Shown: positions 23,771 to 35,390 of the stretch, piece by piece
How positions within the stretch are numbered: the first letter of the stretch is position 1
Layout of the letters: each line of letters opens with the position of its first letter
Assembly (NCBI GenBank): GCA_024635475.1
Contig: JAGXIW010000002.1
Location: 20,919 to 84,918 of the forward strand
Direction of reading: 5' to 3'
DNA from: a bacterium
Lineage (GTDB): Bacteria > Patescibacteriota > Gracilibacteria > BD1-5 > UBA6164
DNA length: 64,000 nucleotides
The notes under the pieces: model-generated
What the model was told of the DNA's origin: nothing
Seen by the model: the letters and a program-made list of their open reading frames with translations, nothing else
Databases searched by the model: none
Position numbers and translations under genes: made by a program

Positions 23771-24556
23771 ATGGGGACAGATTTAAATAGTAGTTTAAAA
23801 TTTTTTAATCAGATAAGTCTATCAGAACTAAATGCACAAGCTAGTTTTCTTAATAGAATTGACACAAAATATTTACTTACAGAAGAAGAATTTCAAAATA
23901 TTTTAAAAGATTTGGAAGAAGAATTCTATATTCTTGATATTAAAGAAAAATCAATTTTTGAATATGAAAGTATATATATGGATAGCGAAGATTATTATTT
24001 TTATTATCAACATCAAAAAGGTGAAAAAAATAGGACAAAAGTTAGAACTAGAAATTATTTAGATAGTTGAATTTCATTTTTTGAATATAAACAAAAACAA
24101 AAATGAGTAACAAGAAAATTTAGATATCAATTTAGTGATATAAAAGATCATGGTAATATGACAAGTGAATCTACTAAATTTTTTGAATGAGCTTATCAGA
24201 GTTTTTATTCAATGGCTCCAGAAAATATTTTTCCAGCTCTAGCAACAAAATATCATAGAATAACTTTTTGTAGTAAAAGTAATGATGAAAGAGTAACAGT
24301 AGATTTTGGTATAAGACTAGAGGATTTAAGAAATGAGTGAAAAGATATTATACCTCTTGAAAATCTAGTAATTTTGGAAAGTAAATCGATGTCAAAAAAA
24401 TGAAAAAGTGCTAAAATAATGAAAAAATATGGAATTAAAAGAGCTAGTAGTTGTAGTAAATATAGTTTAGGTTTATGTTACCAGAAAATGATAGAAGATG
24501 ATTCAAAATTCAAACCAACTATGAGAAAAATAGAGAAGATAAAAAATAGTAAATAA
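23771..24556 (+). CDS. VTC-domain polyphosphate polymerase-like protein
   Basis: 261 residues, a stand-alone VTC domain. Typical basic-tunnel and acid residues are visible: FLNRIDTKYLLTEEEF, IYMDSEDYYFYYQHQKGE, RTKVRTRNYLDSG, FFEYKQKQKG and ILESKSMSKKG near the C-terminus. In yeast Vtc4 this domain makes inorganic polyphosphate from ATP. Bacterial versions often neighbour CotH or DUF4956 genes; none is seen here. An ATG preceded by GGCAATATT is used; ten residues upstream are not in frame. Confidence 0.85.
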
Positions 24557-24573
24557 ATAAAAATTGAAAAATC

Positions 24574-24608
24574 AAAAAGACTCCTTTTGTGAAAAAGGAG
24601 TCTTTTTT
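24574..24608. terminator. Bidirectional intrinsic terminator
   Basis: Perfect stem AAAAAGACTCCTTTT / AAAAGGAGTCTTTTT with a short loop, between the convergent VTC and murG genes; T-runs on both sides. Confidence 0.88.
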
Positions 24609-24609
24609 G

Positions 24610-25644
24610 TTAGTCTAATATCTCTTCCTTAATCTTTTTTAGAGGATCAAAAAACTTATCTAGGTTTAATCATACTTTTCTGAGATTTTTATATTTTTGA
24701 ATTAATCTAAAAATTTCTAGTTCCATATTTTTTTCTTCAAGAACTATATCACTTCAGAAATTATCTGAAAAATATTTAGCATTCAATTCTTGATGATTGT
24801 TTGCACTTTCTTTTAAAGGAATAATAATAGAATGGATTCAAAAACTATTTAGTTCCCATAAACTAGTAGCTCAGGCTCTTGTTATAGCTATATCTACAGT
24901 TTTATAGATTTTACCAAGTCTTTTTTGAGTTATATAGTCATGAGCAACTACATTTTTAAATTCTTTAAATTTTTCTCTATAATGCATATTTTTTTCTCAT
25001 AAGATTATATGAAAATTTATATCTTGCAAGTCAGGTAATATTTTTAACATATTTTCAAAAATACGAGTTGATCACTGGCTTCATGCTATAACTAATACTC
25101 ATAATTTTAGATTTTCAATAGTTTCTAGATTATCAATATAATCAATCAATTCTGGATTAAGTATTTGTCATGTTAATATATGTCTTTTTCAGCTTATTTT
25201 CTTATTTGGAAAAGTATAAAAAATCTTTGTTGCTAAGTTTCAAATTATATTATTTGAAGCTCAAGTTGTCATATCAGATTCATGAATGTAAATTTTTTTA
25301 CCAAGTATTTTTGCTGCTATACATAGTGGAAAACTTACATATCATCATTTTGAAAATACTATATCTATGTTATGTTTTTTTATTAGTTGAATTCATTGAA
25401 TTATTCCTGACATATTTTTAAGAGGCTCATAAAAATTTCTCAAATCGAAATATCTTCTTATTTTTCAAGCTGATATATCTTCAAATGGAATTTTGTTTCT
25501 AATAGCTTCTTCTTCCTCTAAACTATCTTGTTCTCAAACCCAAATAAATTTTAGATTTTTATCTTCTTTCAAATAATTGTAAAGTGATAATAGAGGATAT
25601 ATATGACCTCAAGTTCATCCTCAAGTTAAAGCTATTGTTGTCAT
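24610..25644 (-). CDS. murG: UDP-GlcNAc:lipid I N-acetylglucosaminyltransferase
   Basis: 344 residues, GT28 family, membrane-associated on the cytoplasmic face; makes lipid II. Motifs: TGGGTGGHIYPLLSL at the N-terminus, FSKGGYVSFPLCIAAK, IHESDMTTGASN, the UDP-binding VIAGSQGSTRIFENML, and ITRAGATSLWEL then PLKESANNHQELNAKYF. Nearly all signature glycines are TGA. Family length is about 350-360, so it is complete. The PAP2 phosphatase gene begins upstream on the same strand after 23 nt. Confidence 0.95.
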
Positions 25645-25667
25645 AATAATTAATAATTAGTAATTAT

Positions 25668-26264
25668 TTAAAGTTTCACAAAAGAAGCAAGTTTCATAAT
25701 CATTGTATTTAATTTTTTAATTATTTCTAATTTTTTTATAAATTTAAAAGTTATAAAACTTGAGAGTACTCAAATCAAAATTCAAACTATTATATCAAGA
25801 GGCCAGTGAACTCAAGCGATAACTCTAGATATAACCATTATAAATGCAAAAGGTAAAAATATATAAAATACCTTTTTATAATTTGATAAATATAGAGATG
25901 TTAAAAAAGCAAAACTAACAGTCGCATGATCAGATGGAAAAGATGCATCAGGAATATGTTTTAATAGAAGTTTTCAAGTATTTTTTATATAATTTTCAGG
26001 TCTATCAAAATGAATAAGTTTTTGGATTAATAAAGCTATAACAATACCAAGAATGCAAGAATAAAGAATAAATAATAAATCTTTCTTTTTTTCTAATTCT
26101 TTTTTATAAGATAATATAATCCAAGTAATAATCAAAAAAATAGGAATAAAAAAAATAGGAGCATCAGCAAATATTCAAACTAGATTTGCTATAATATCAT
26201 TTTTAGAAAGACTGTTTAATGATAAGAGTAAATTTTCATTAATTTTCATAATTTCTTGAAACAT
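25668..26264 (-). CDS. PAP2-family membrane phosphatase
   Basis: 198 residues, five to six hydrophobic segments. The three phosphatase motifs are present: KLIHFDRPEN (motif 1 with Lys and Arg-Pro), ASFPSDHATV (motif 2) and SRVIAGVHWPLDIIVG (motif 3 with catalytic His and Asp). Such enzymes dephosphorylate lipid pyrophosphates including undecaprenyl-PP. Being directly upstream of murG supports a role in recycling the lipid carrier, though a phosphatidate or other lipid phosphatase is possible. Confidence 0.88.
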
Positions 26265-26521
26265 AAAAAAAATTAAGATTTAAAATATATTTTTATATTA
26301 ATAAATTTTTATTTTAAATCAATTATAAGTGTATATTTTTATTACTAATTTGGCAAAATACAGATTCAGATATAATAATCATGAGTAATTGATGAGCTAA
26401 TATTATTACTAATTAATTTTTTCATTAAAATCTTTTTGAAAAATAAGTCTTATTGATTATACTCTGTAGGATTTATTTTTTATTAAAGTTTAAGCACTAT
26501 TCCATAATCCTTAATTTATTT

Positions 26522-29191
26522 ATGACAAACATATTAGAATTACCTAAAAAATATTTTCCTGCTAATTTTGAATTAGAAATATATAAAAAATGGGAAGAAA
26601 ATGATAAATTTAAACCAACTAAAAGTAAAACTTGAGATAATTATTATGTACCTATGCCTCCTCCAAATGTAACTTGAGTTCTTCATTTAGGACATGCTAT
26701 AATGATTACTTTAGAAGATATAATGACAAGATATCATCGTATGAAGTGAGATTCTACAGTTTGGATTCCTTGAACTGATCATGCTTGAATCTCAACTCAA
26801 AATGTGGTAGAAAAAAAACTTGATAAAGAGTGAAAAAGTAGAGTAAATATGTGAAGAGAAAAATTTCTAGACGAATGCTGGGATTGGACAAAAAAACATA
26901 GTTGAATTATACAAAATCAATTTAGAAGAATGTGAGCAAGTTGTGATTGGTCTAAAGAAAGATTTACTTTAGATGAAGAATTAAATAAAAGAGTTAAAAA
27001 AGCATTTGTAGATTTGTATGAAAAATGACTTATTTATAAATGAGAATATATGGTAAATTATTCTCCAAAATTACAAACAGTACTTTCAGATCAAGAAGTA
27101 ATTTATAAAGAAGAAAAGTGAAAACTTTATTATATAACTTATTTTGTAACTTGAAGTGATAATGAGGTAGTTGTGGCAACAACTCGTCCAGAAACTATGC
27201 TTTGAGATGTGGCAGTTGCAGTTCATCCTAAAGACAAGAGATATAAAAAAATTCTTAAGTGATGAAAAAAACTTATACTTCCAATATTAAACAGGGAAAT
27301 TCCTCTTATAGCTGATGAAATGGTCGATATGAATTTTTGAACTTGAGCAGTTAAAATAACTCCAGCTCATGATTTAAATGATTTTGAATTAGCAAAAAGA
27401 CATAATCTTCCTTTGAATGAAGTAGTTATAGATAAAAATGGTACTATGACTGAAAAAGCAGGTATTTTTGAATGACTTGATTTTATGTCAGCTAGACAAA
27501 ATGTAGTAGAACTTCTAAAATCCAAATGAAATCTACATCATATGGAAGATTATACAAATAGAGTTGGTTATTGTGAGAGAAGTGGTTGTAAAGTAGAAAC
27601 TATTATCTCTAAACAGTGGTTTGTAAAAATCGCACCAATTGCTGAAAAAGTAATAGCTTGATATAAAAATAAAGATTTTGAAATAATTCCTAAGAGATTT
27701 AATAAAATTTTTGAAGATTGGATTTTTAATTTGAGAGATTGGTGTATTTCTAGACAACTTTGGTGGGGGCATCAAATCCCAGTTTTCTATAATAATGAAA
27801 CAGGTGAAATGGTAGTTACAGAAGAAGATCTATCAAAAAATCCAAATTATACACAAGATCCAGATGTACTTGATACTTGGTTTTCAAGTGCTTTGTGGCC
27901 ATTTTCTATACTTGATTATGATATGTGGGGATGAAAGCAATCCGATATGGTTAAACAATTTTATCCAGCATCAGTACTTGAAACTGGTCATGATATAATT
28001 TTCTTTTGGGTGATTAGAATGCTTTTGTTTTGATATGAATTTACATGACAAACTCCTTTTGAGAAAATATATCTTCATGGACTCGTTAAAGATAAAAATG
28101 GTAGAAAAATGAGTAAATCTTTATGAAATGGGATAGATCCTTTAGATATGATAGAAAAATATGGTACTGATCCTTTAAGACTTACTTTGACTATATGAAA
28201 TACACCTTGAAATGATTTAAAATTTGATGAAGGTAATGTAGAATCAAATATGATTTTTATGAATAAACTATGGAATGCTTGTAGATTTGTTCATACTAAT
28301 TTATGAGGTAATATAAAAAAAATATGAAATGATTTTGAAAAGCTTGAAAAAACTATTATAGATAATTACGATAAATTACTTATTTCGGAAAAACGGATTT
28401 TATCGAGATTAAAATACTTAAGTGATCTGGTTACTGATTCTATGGAAAATTATAATTTTGCTGAAAGTGGGCAAGAATTACTGACATTTACAAAAAATGA
28501 ATTTTGTGATTATTATATAGAAGACTTTAAACTTACTAAAAATACTTCTAAGTTTTGAGAAGAAGTAATAGTTTATGTAATAAATACTTTATTAAAATTA
28601 TGGCATCCTTATATCCCTTTTATTACTGAAGAGCTCTATAGTAAACTTTGATTTGAAAATTATCTTATAGATAGTGAATGGCCAAAGTTAAAGATAAAAA
28701 GAGATGAAGAAGTAGAAAAAGAAAAACAAGTAATAATAGATCTTATAAAAGAAATAAGAAAACTTAGAATAGAAAATAATTTGATACCGAGTAATACTAT
28801 AAAAGTTCAAATTTATGTAAGAAGTAAAAATCTGGAAACTATAACTAATTCACTAGATATAATTTCTTGAATTGTAAAATCGGAGGAAACAATAATTGTT
28901 GATAAAAAACCAAAAGATAAGAATCTAGCTTATAGTATAATAAAAGCTTGAATTGAAGTGTATGTAGACACATCAAATGCTTTAGATTTAGATAAAGAAA
29001 CAGATAGATTACAACTTTCAATAGATGATACAAAAGAATACATATTAAAACTTGATAAAAAGTTATTGAATGAGAGCTTTGTAAGAAATGCTCCAGTAAG
29101 TTTGGTAAGAGAAGAAATGGAAAAAAAGGAACAAGCAAAGCATAAACTTGAAAAATTAGAAGAAAAACTGAATAATTTGGGTACTTATTAA
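26522..29191 (+). CDS. valS: Valyl-tRNA synthetase
   Basis: 889 residues, the usual length. Class I signatures: MPPPNVTGVLHLGHA (HIGH motif), the editing-domain blocks [19 protein letters not shown] and [40 protein letters not shown] and KMSKSLGNG. A C-terminal coiled-coil tail ([19 protein letters not shown]) is present as in other ValRS. It attaches valine to tRNA-Val and edits threonine. A copy of the 93-bp palindromic repeat follows its stop codon. Confidence 0.97.
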
Positions 29192-29205
29192 GAGAAAGAA
29201 TACTG

Positions 29206-29296
29206 TTGTCATCCTGAATTTTTATGAAGGATCCCTTTAGCATTGCTATGATTAAAAACATTATCTAAGGGATTCTTCATTTTATTCAGAATGACA
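29206..29296. repeat. Palindromic ~93-bp dispersed repeat, copy 2
   Basis: TGTCATCCTGA...GAAGGATCCCTTT...AAGGGATTCTTC...TCAGAATGACAA. Same structure as copies at 10850, 57079 and 61454. It lies between valS and ychF and would fold into a long hairpin in either transcript. Confidence 0.88.
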
Positions 29297-29338
29297 ATAT
29301 AATAATATTAAAAATAATAATACATAATATATATCTTT

Positions 29339-30424
29339 ATGAAAATTTGAATTGTTTGATTACCAAATGTAGGAAAATCTACACTTTTTAATGCTTTAAC
29401 TAAAAGTTATGCTGCTGATGCTCAAAATTTCCCATTTTGTACTATTGAACCAAATGTATGAATAGTAAATGTAAGAGATGAAAGACTTGAAAAAATAGCA
29501 ATAATTTCTAAAACTCAAAAAATAATTCCAGCTAATTGTGAATTTATAGATATAGCTTGAATAGTTGCATGAGCTTCAAAATGAGAATGACTTTGAAATA
29601 AATTTTTAGCAAATATAAGAGAAGTAAATGTGATACTTCAAGTAGTTAGAGTTTTTAAAAATAATGATATAACTCATGTTAGTTGAGATGTAAATCCAAA
29701 AAGTGATATAGAAATAATTAATTCAGAACTTATACTTGCTGATTTAGATACGATTGAAAAAAGAATTATATCAAATGCAAGAAAAGCTAAATGAGATAAA
29801 GAAGCAGAAGAAGCTCAAAAAGTTTATGAAAAAGTTTTAGCTCATATTTCTAAAGCGGAATTGGCTATTTCTACACAATTGACTTGAGAAGAAAGAGAAT
29901 ATTTAAAAGATTTACACTTACTTACAAATAAACAATTTGTTTATGTGGCAAATGTATCTGAAGATATGATGGATTTGAATATAGAAGAATTAAGAACAAT
30001 ACTTTGAATAAATGATAAAAATACAGCAATTTGTCCTATATCAGCTAAATTGGAAGCAGATATGATAGATATGAGTTTAGAAGAAAGAAAAGCTTTCTTA
30101 GAGGAAATGTGACTTGTAACAACTTGAATAGATAATCTTATAAAAACAGCATATGATGCACTTTGATTACAATATTATTTTACTTCAGGAGAAAAAGAAA
30201 CCAGAGCTTGGACTATTCATAAATGAGACAAAGCTCCACAAGCCGCGGGAGTAATTCATACTGATTTTGAAAAATGATTTATAAAAGCTGATGTAGTGAA
30301 TTGGATTGATTTTGTTAATTTATGATGATGGGCATGAGCTCGTGAAGCTTGAAAAGTAAAACTTGAATGAAAAGAATATGTGGTTCAAGATGGTGATATA
30401 ATGATCTTTAAATTTAATAATTAA
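29339..30424 (+). CDS. ychF: Redox-regulated ATPase/GTPase YchF (OLA1 family)
   Basis: 361 residues. The G1 loop [16 protein letters not shown] opens the protein; [32 protein letters not shown] and the helical insertion follow, then the TGS domain with [20 protein letters not shown] and [20 protein letters not shown]. YchF is a near-universal ATP-preferring P-loop protein tied to ribosomes and stress response. The family length is about 363, so the gene is complete. Confidence 0.97.
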
Positions 30425-30442
30425 AAATTATATTTTTGGTAT

Positions 30443-30492
30443 AAAAAGCTATGTATTTTAGTTCGAGAAAACTTAAATAAATAGCTTTTTTT
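30443..30492 (+). terminator. Intrinsic terminator after ychF
   Basis: AAAAAGCTAT at 30443-30452 pairs with ATAGCTTTTTT at 30481-30491, with an inner partial stem and a T-run behind. The remaining 190 nt to the next gene show no further feature. Confidence 0.65.
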
Positions 30493-30682
30493 GATGGAGA
30501 TGTATCAAAGTATTTTATTTTTTATTTTAATTTTATGTAATGGAATTTATTACTAGTTTTTTCTTTATTTTTTTGTTAAAGAAATAAAAATAATTTTTAT
30601 AGTAAAAAAGATTTGATTTTTATAGAAAAAACTATATAATTTTTATAGTACTAATTTACTTAATTTAAGCCAATACTTGTAT

Positions 30683-31471
30683 ATGATAGATTTTAACAAA
30701 ATAGTTAATAAGTTGTCAAAAAGATGATGAAAAATAATTTTCAAAGATGATATATTTGAGCTAATTGATCCTGAAAGAAAGCTAGAATATCAAAATTATT
30801 TAGATAAAACTATATATAAACTTAGAGCTTCAAATTTAATAATCCCACTTAAGGCAGGAGTTTATATATTTCCTGATACAGACGATTTAAAATTAAATGA
30901 AGTAGATTTAATAGAAAAGTATTATTTAAAACTTTTGAAGAAATACATAACTCATTTTGTATGAAGTGATTATTTTATATCTGGTAATAAAGCTGTAGAA
31001 ATACATTTAAAAGATTATTCAGTACCAAAAAAAGTCCGTATTGTTAATAGGACTTTGGATAAAAAAGTTAAAGTAGGGGATTATGAAATCATTTTTAAGA
31101 CTATTTCATGATCAGAAAAGTGAAAAAAAGTTAATTTATTTTCAAAATTTTCAAAGTTTATAGATGTAAAACAAATTGAAGGTATAGATTTTAAGATATC
31201 TAATTTAGAACTTGCTTTATTGCAAAGTGCTTTAGTTACAGATAATGAAGAGGGAATAGATATAAATTTACTTACAAAAACTATCAAAAAGTATTCAAAA
31301 TATTTCAAAAAAGAGACTTTTGAAGAACTTGCTCGTTTTAAGTTTATAATGTCTTTTAACAGACTTAAAGAAATAGCTAAATTTATAGACAAAAATCTCT
31401 ATGAAGTATTTTTGGATATTGTTAAAAAAAATGGATGATTATTTATATGAGAGGGACTAAGAAAAATTTAA
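30683..31471 (+). CDS. AbiEi-like antitoxin/regulator, no adjacent toxin
   Basis: 262 residues. An N-terminal helix-turn-helix region (IIFKDDIFELIDPE ... IYKLRASNLIIPLKAGVYIF) is followed by FVGSDYFISGNKAVEIHLKD and RIVNRTLDKKV, a layout typical of AbiEi, the antitoxin of type IV abortive-infection pairs. The usual AbiEii nucleotidyltransferase toxin is not next to it: the next gene is a convergent FkbM methyltransferase whose stop overlaps by 4 nt. It could be an orphan regulator, or a member of another winged-helix family. Confidence in the family is moderate. Confidence 0.5.
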
Positions 31472-32121
31472 TTTTCACAAACAATGATTCATATTTTATT
31501 ACTATATTTTGATTTTTTAATCTGGATTTTTTTATAATGTTTCTTTAATTTTTTTAATAGTGAGTTATATTTTAATTGAAAATCAGGAAATAATAAATGA
31601 TACTCAAAAATAATGGTTTTTACAGAGTTAAAAAATGTTTCTTCTATATTGTTAAGTAATTCAAATTCATATCATTCTATGTCAATTTTTATTATATCTA
31701 TGGACTCTTTGTAGTCTAGGTTTTGTTCTTTTATGTATTTCATAAGATTTATACTTTGTATAATTTCTTTTTTATCACTTTTACACAAAAATTGATCATT
31801 ATAATAGCTTGTTTGTGTATTTTTTTCAGTATTTATATATATTGTTCTTTCTGAGTCTTCAAAATCAGCAAATAAATTATTTATAATAACTTTTTCATTA
31901 TGGTCTTTTAATATAAGTTTACTTTTTTCAAAATTTGTTTTTGATGCTTCAAAACAATGTATTTTAAGTTCGGGGGTATTTTTAAAACAATAAAGAGAAA
32001 AAAATCATATATTACTTCATATATCAAATATAATTTTACTATTTTTTATTTTTTCTAAGATTATTTTATATTCTTCATTTTTAAATATCTCATAATATAA
32101 TGCTAATTCATATTTATCCAT
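31468..32121 (-). CDS. FkbM-family SAM-dependent methyltransferase
   Basis: 217 residues. SAM motif I is IIFDIGSNIGFFSLYC, then HCFEASKTNFEK with the acidic end of strand 2, and the FkbM-typical SIDIIKIDIEGYEFELLNN. Family members O-methylate sugars or small molecules. The substrate is unknown; a surface-glycan role is plausible given the glycan genes in this genome. Tail-to-tail with the AbiEi-like gene with a 4-nt overlap. Confidence 0.85.
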
Positions 32122-32237
32122 AATAATGTTATTAAATTAAAAATGCCACCCTTAAGTTATCAGGAAAAATTTCTTTCAAATTTAAGTTTTAGAAATCCTT
32201 CACTAACTATGGATGACATTTTATTAAACTTTGTATA

Positions 32238-33668
32238 TTAACTAACTTTTCTTCTAAATTTTGTAATAAAAAATCAAATTATAAGAGATAAAAATCAAAG
32301 TAAAAGCAGTTCTTTTGGTCAAGTTTGAATCTCCGTAATATCTGATAATTCTCATTTTATTGTATCTCATGTCTCATCTTTTACAACTGGTTCTACTATA
32401 AAGTAATCATAAGTTATTTTATCTCATACTATATTTACTTCATATCTAGGTTCTTTTACATTATCAACAAGAACCAATTTATTTCATTCTAATTGTTTGT
32501 ATATATTATAACTTAGAGCTTCAGTAATAGGATCCCAACTTAGAATTGATTTTGTTTTTAATTTAGTTAATTGTAGGTTAGTTATTTTGTATATTTTTTT
32601 TCTTTTTATTATTGGTTTAGATACAGGTTCTCATTCAATTATTTCTTCTGGTTCTTCTTCTATAACATCAACTATTATTTCATCAGTTCAAGAATGGAAA
32701 TCAGGTAAGACTACTTTGATTTTTGTTGCAGGTCTTTTATTTGTTTGATTTCATAAATCATTAATTAATTTGACATCTACATTATATTCTCATTCTATTT
32801 TTGGAGCTGTAGTTTTTCAATTATAAATTCAATCTTCATCTTCAATTAATCTGATTATTTCATCATTTATTATAACACTTACTTCTTTTAATTCTTTAGT
32901 AGCTTTAACTTGTATATTTATACTAGTTTCTGGCTCTAATTGTAATGAAGGTGTTATCTTTATAGAATTGAATTCTGGATTTTCCGCCTTTATAGTGATT
33001 TTTATTTCTTTTGATACTCATACTTCCTTATTATCGGCATCGAGTACTACTGCTATAATTGTGGAAGTACCATTTTTTAAATTATCTAATTTTTCTTCAA
33101 ATACTCAATCATTGTTACTAGTAGTCGTCTTTATATCTTCTCAATCTATTTTTATCTTAACTTTATGATTTTTTTGAGTTTTTCATGATACGGTTAAGTG
33201 ATTTGTTCATATAACTATTCAATTTTCTGGAGAAATTATATTTATTTCTATTTTATCTTCAGGAGTAGATTCTCATCATATTACATTAATTTCTCAGACT
33301 CATGTTATATCCTCATCATAAAAATCAAATACACTAATTTCTTGTTTTCATATACTTTTAAATATAAGAGAATTTTCAAATTTAACTATTCATTGATCTA
33401 ATGTTTTAAAAACATAGGAATTTTCTATTATATCTTTTGGTAATTCAGCTTTTGAGTCAGTTTCACTTAAAATTAAAACAGTTCAATTATAATCTTTTAC
33501 TGTATTTCAGCTTCTATCTTTTGCCTCAATCATCAGATCTACAGCTTTATTGATAGATGTCTCAGTTGCTGATATCGTTACTTCAAAGTGATCAACAGTA
33601 GCGGCAAGAGTATAATTAAAATAAGATATAAATATTATAGTAATTAAAAATTTAAGTATTTTTTTCAT
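32238..33668 (-). CDS. Secreted, C-terminally anchored surface protein (paralog A)
   Basis: 476 residues. A signal peptide ends about residue 23 (...NYTLAATVDHF). Two or three Ig-like beta domains follow, with repeated motifs such as KAVDLMIEAKDRSGN and NIISPENGIVIGTNH, then a fibronectin-like segment LKTKSILSWDPITEALSYN and NVKEPRYEVNIV. A last hydrophobic helix before FRRKVS anchors it. The neighbour at 33853 is a close paralog with the same order and nearly the same length. Likely an adhesin or structural surface protein. Confidence 0.75.
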
Positions 33669-33721
33669 AAAAAACTATAGTTTAATTATAATTTTAAGAA
33701 ATATTTTAATAACAATATCTT

Positions 33722-33748
33722 TGTCATTCCTATGAAAACAGGAATCTA
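33722..33748. repeat. Dispersed repeat fragment (TGTCATTCC...GGAATC type)
   Basis: TGTCATTCCTATGAAAACAG followed by GAATCT, a short palindromic element class widespread in bacteria. It lies in the 184-nt gap between the two paralogous surface genes and is the only recognisable feature there. Confidence 0.5.
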
Positions 33749-33852
33749 TTGAAGGAACAAAAATCATTTTTATTAGTTTCTTATATACATATTAATCATA
33801 ATTAGTCAGTATCACAATTTAAATTTAAAATAGTACTTTACAAAATATAATT

Positions 33853-35286
33853 TTATATTGTAGTTCTATATTTTTTGAAAAATACAATTAGAAATCAAAT
33901 AATAAGAGATATAAACATAATTAGCATTAATTCTTTTGGTCAAGTCTGAATTTCAGTAATTTCAGATAATTCTCATTTCATTGTTTCTCAGCTTCAATCT
34001 TGTATAATTGGTTCTACTAAAAAATTATTATATGTTATTTTATCTCATACTATATTTATTTCATATCTTGGTTCTTTTACATTGTCTATTAAAACTATTT
34101 TATTTAATTCTAATTGTTTATATATATTGTAACTTATAGCTTCTTTTATAGGATCCCAAGATAATATAGATTTTGTTTTTAGCTTCGTTAAATTCAAATT
34201 TGATACTTTATATATCTTTTTTTTATTAGTTACCGAATTTTCTTCACAGTCTTCAATTGTAGGATCACAATCTATTTCACAATCTTCATCAACTTCAGGA
34301 TCACATGCTGATGGTAATTTTTCTAATACTGTTAGTTTAGTATCCAATTTTTTGCTAGTTTCTCATCATATATCATCTAATAGTTTTACTTCTATATCAT
34401 AATCTCATTTTTGTTTTGGAGCCAGTGTACTTCAAGTATAAACTCAATCTTTTATTTCCTTAAAGTTTATTATTACATCATTTATTGTCATAGTTACTTC
34501 ACTTAATTTTGAAGTGGCCTTTAATTCAATATTTATTTTATCTTCTGGATATATTTCTAGTGGAGTTATTTTAACTGATTCGAGTTCAGGTTTTTTTGTT
34601 TTTATTGTTATTTTTACTTCGTTAGTTTTTCATACTTCTTTTAATTCAGAATTTAAAACAGATGCATTTATAGTATAATCTCAATCATCAAGATTTTCTA
34701 TTTTATTCTCAAATAATCATTCATTATCGCTATTTGTTTTTACAGTTCTTGATGTTTTTGTTGAAAGCAATTTTATTATAACTTGGTGATTTTTTTGAGT
34801 TTTTCAAGAAATAGTTATATAATTATTTCTATTGAGCATTCAATCTTCTGGAGAAATTAAACTTATTTCTATTTCTTCAGTTAAATCTTCTTCTTTTACA
34901 ACATTAATTTTTCATATTCAAACTATTTCCTCGTTATCAAAATCAAAAATATTAATTTGTTGTTCTCATTCTTTTGAAAAAACAAGAGAGTTTTCAAATT
35001 TTACTTTTCATTGATTTGTAGCTGTAAAAACATATAAGTTATCTTTGATTTCTGCTGGAAGTATGACTTTAGGATCTGTATCACTCATAATTACTATAGT
35101 TCATTTATAATCTTTTACAATATTTCAGTCAGAATCTTTAGCTTCTATAGTTACATCAACAGCTTTATTAACTGAAGTTTCTTCGCTTGATAATTTTACA
35201 TCAAAGTGATCTACTGTGGCTGCAAATGAATAATTAGAAAAACATATTAATGAAATTCAAAATAATAATTTTAGTATTTTTTTCAT
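33853..35286 (-). CDS. Secreted, C-terminally anchored surface protein (paralog B)
   Basis: 477 residues, paralogous to 32238-33668 along its whole length: signal peptide ending ...NYSFAATVDHF, Ig-like modules (KAVDVTIEAKDSDGN, SLISPEDGMLNRNNY), the fibronectin-like segment SILSWDPIKEAISYN and a C-terminal helix before KKYRTTI. It differs by an acidic cysteine-containing insert around residue 325 (DPEVDEDCEIDCDP, IEDCEE) that could bind metal or form disulfides. Tandem duplication followed by divergence is the simplest reading. Confidence 0.75.
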
Positions 35287-35390
35287 GTTTTTTTATATGT
35301 TACTATATATAGTTTCTCATATATTAACCATAATTGTATATAATTACAATTTTAAATTACAAACATTGCTTTACAATAGGTATATTTTAT

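Noticed and set aside
26372..26416. Tiny ORF MSNGGANIITN upstream of valS as a leader peptide
   Set aside because: Eleven codons, no valine codons, no nearby terminator; expected by chance in this composition.
28845..29261. Minus-strand ORF of 138 codons over the end of valS
   Set aside because: Antisense of the ValRS C-terminal coiled coil and the repeat element; Leu/Phe-rich shadow with no motif.
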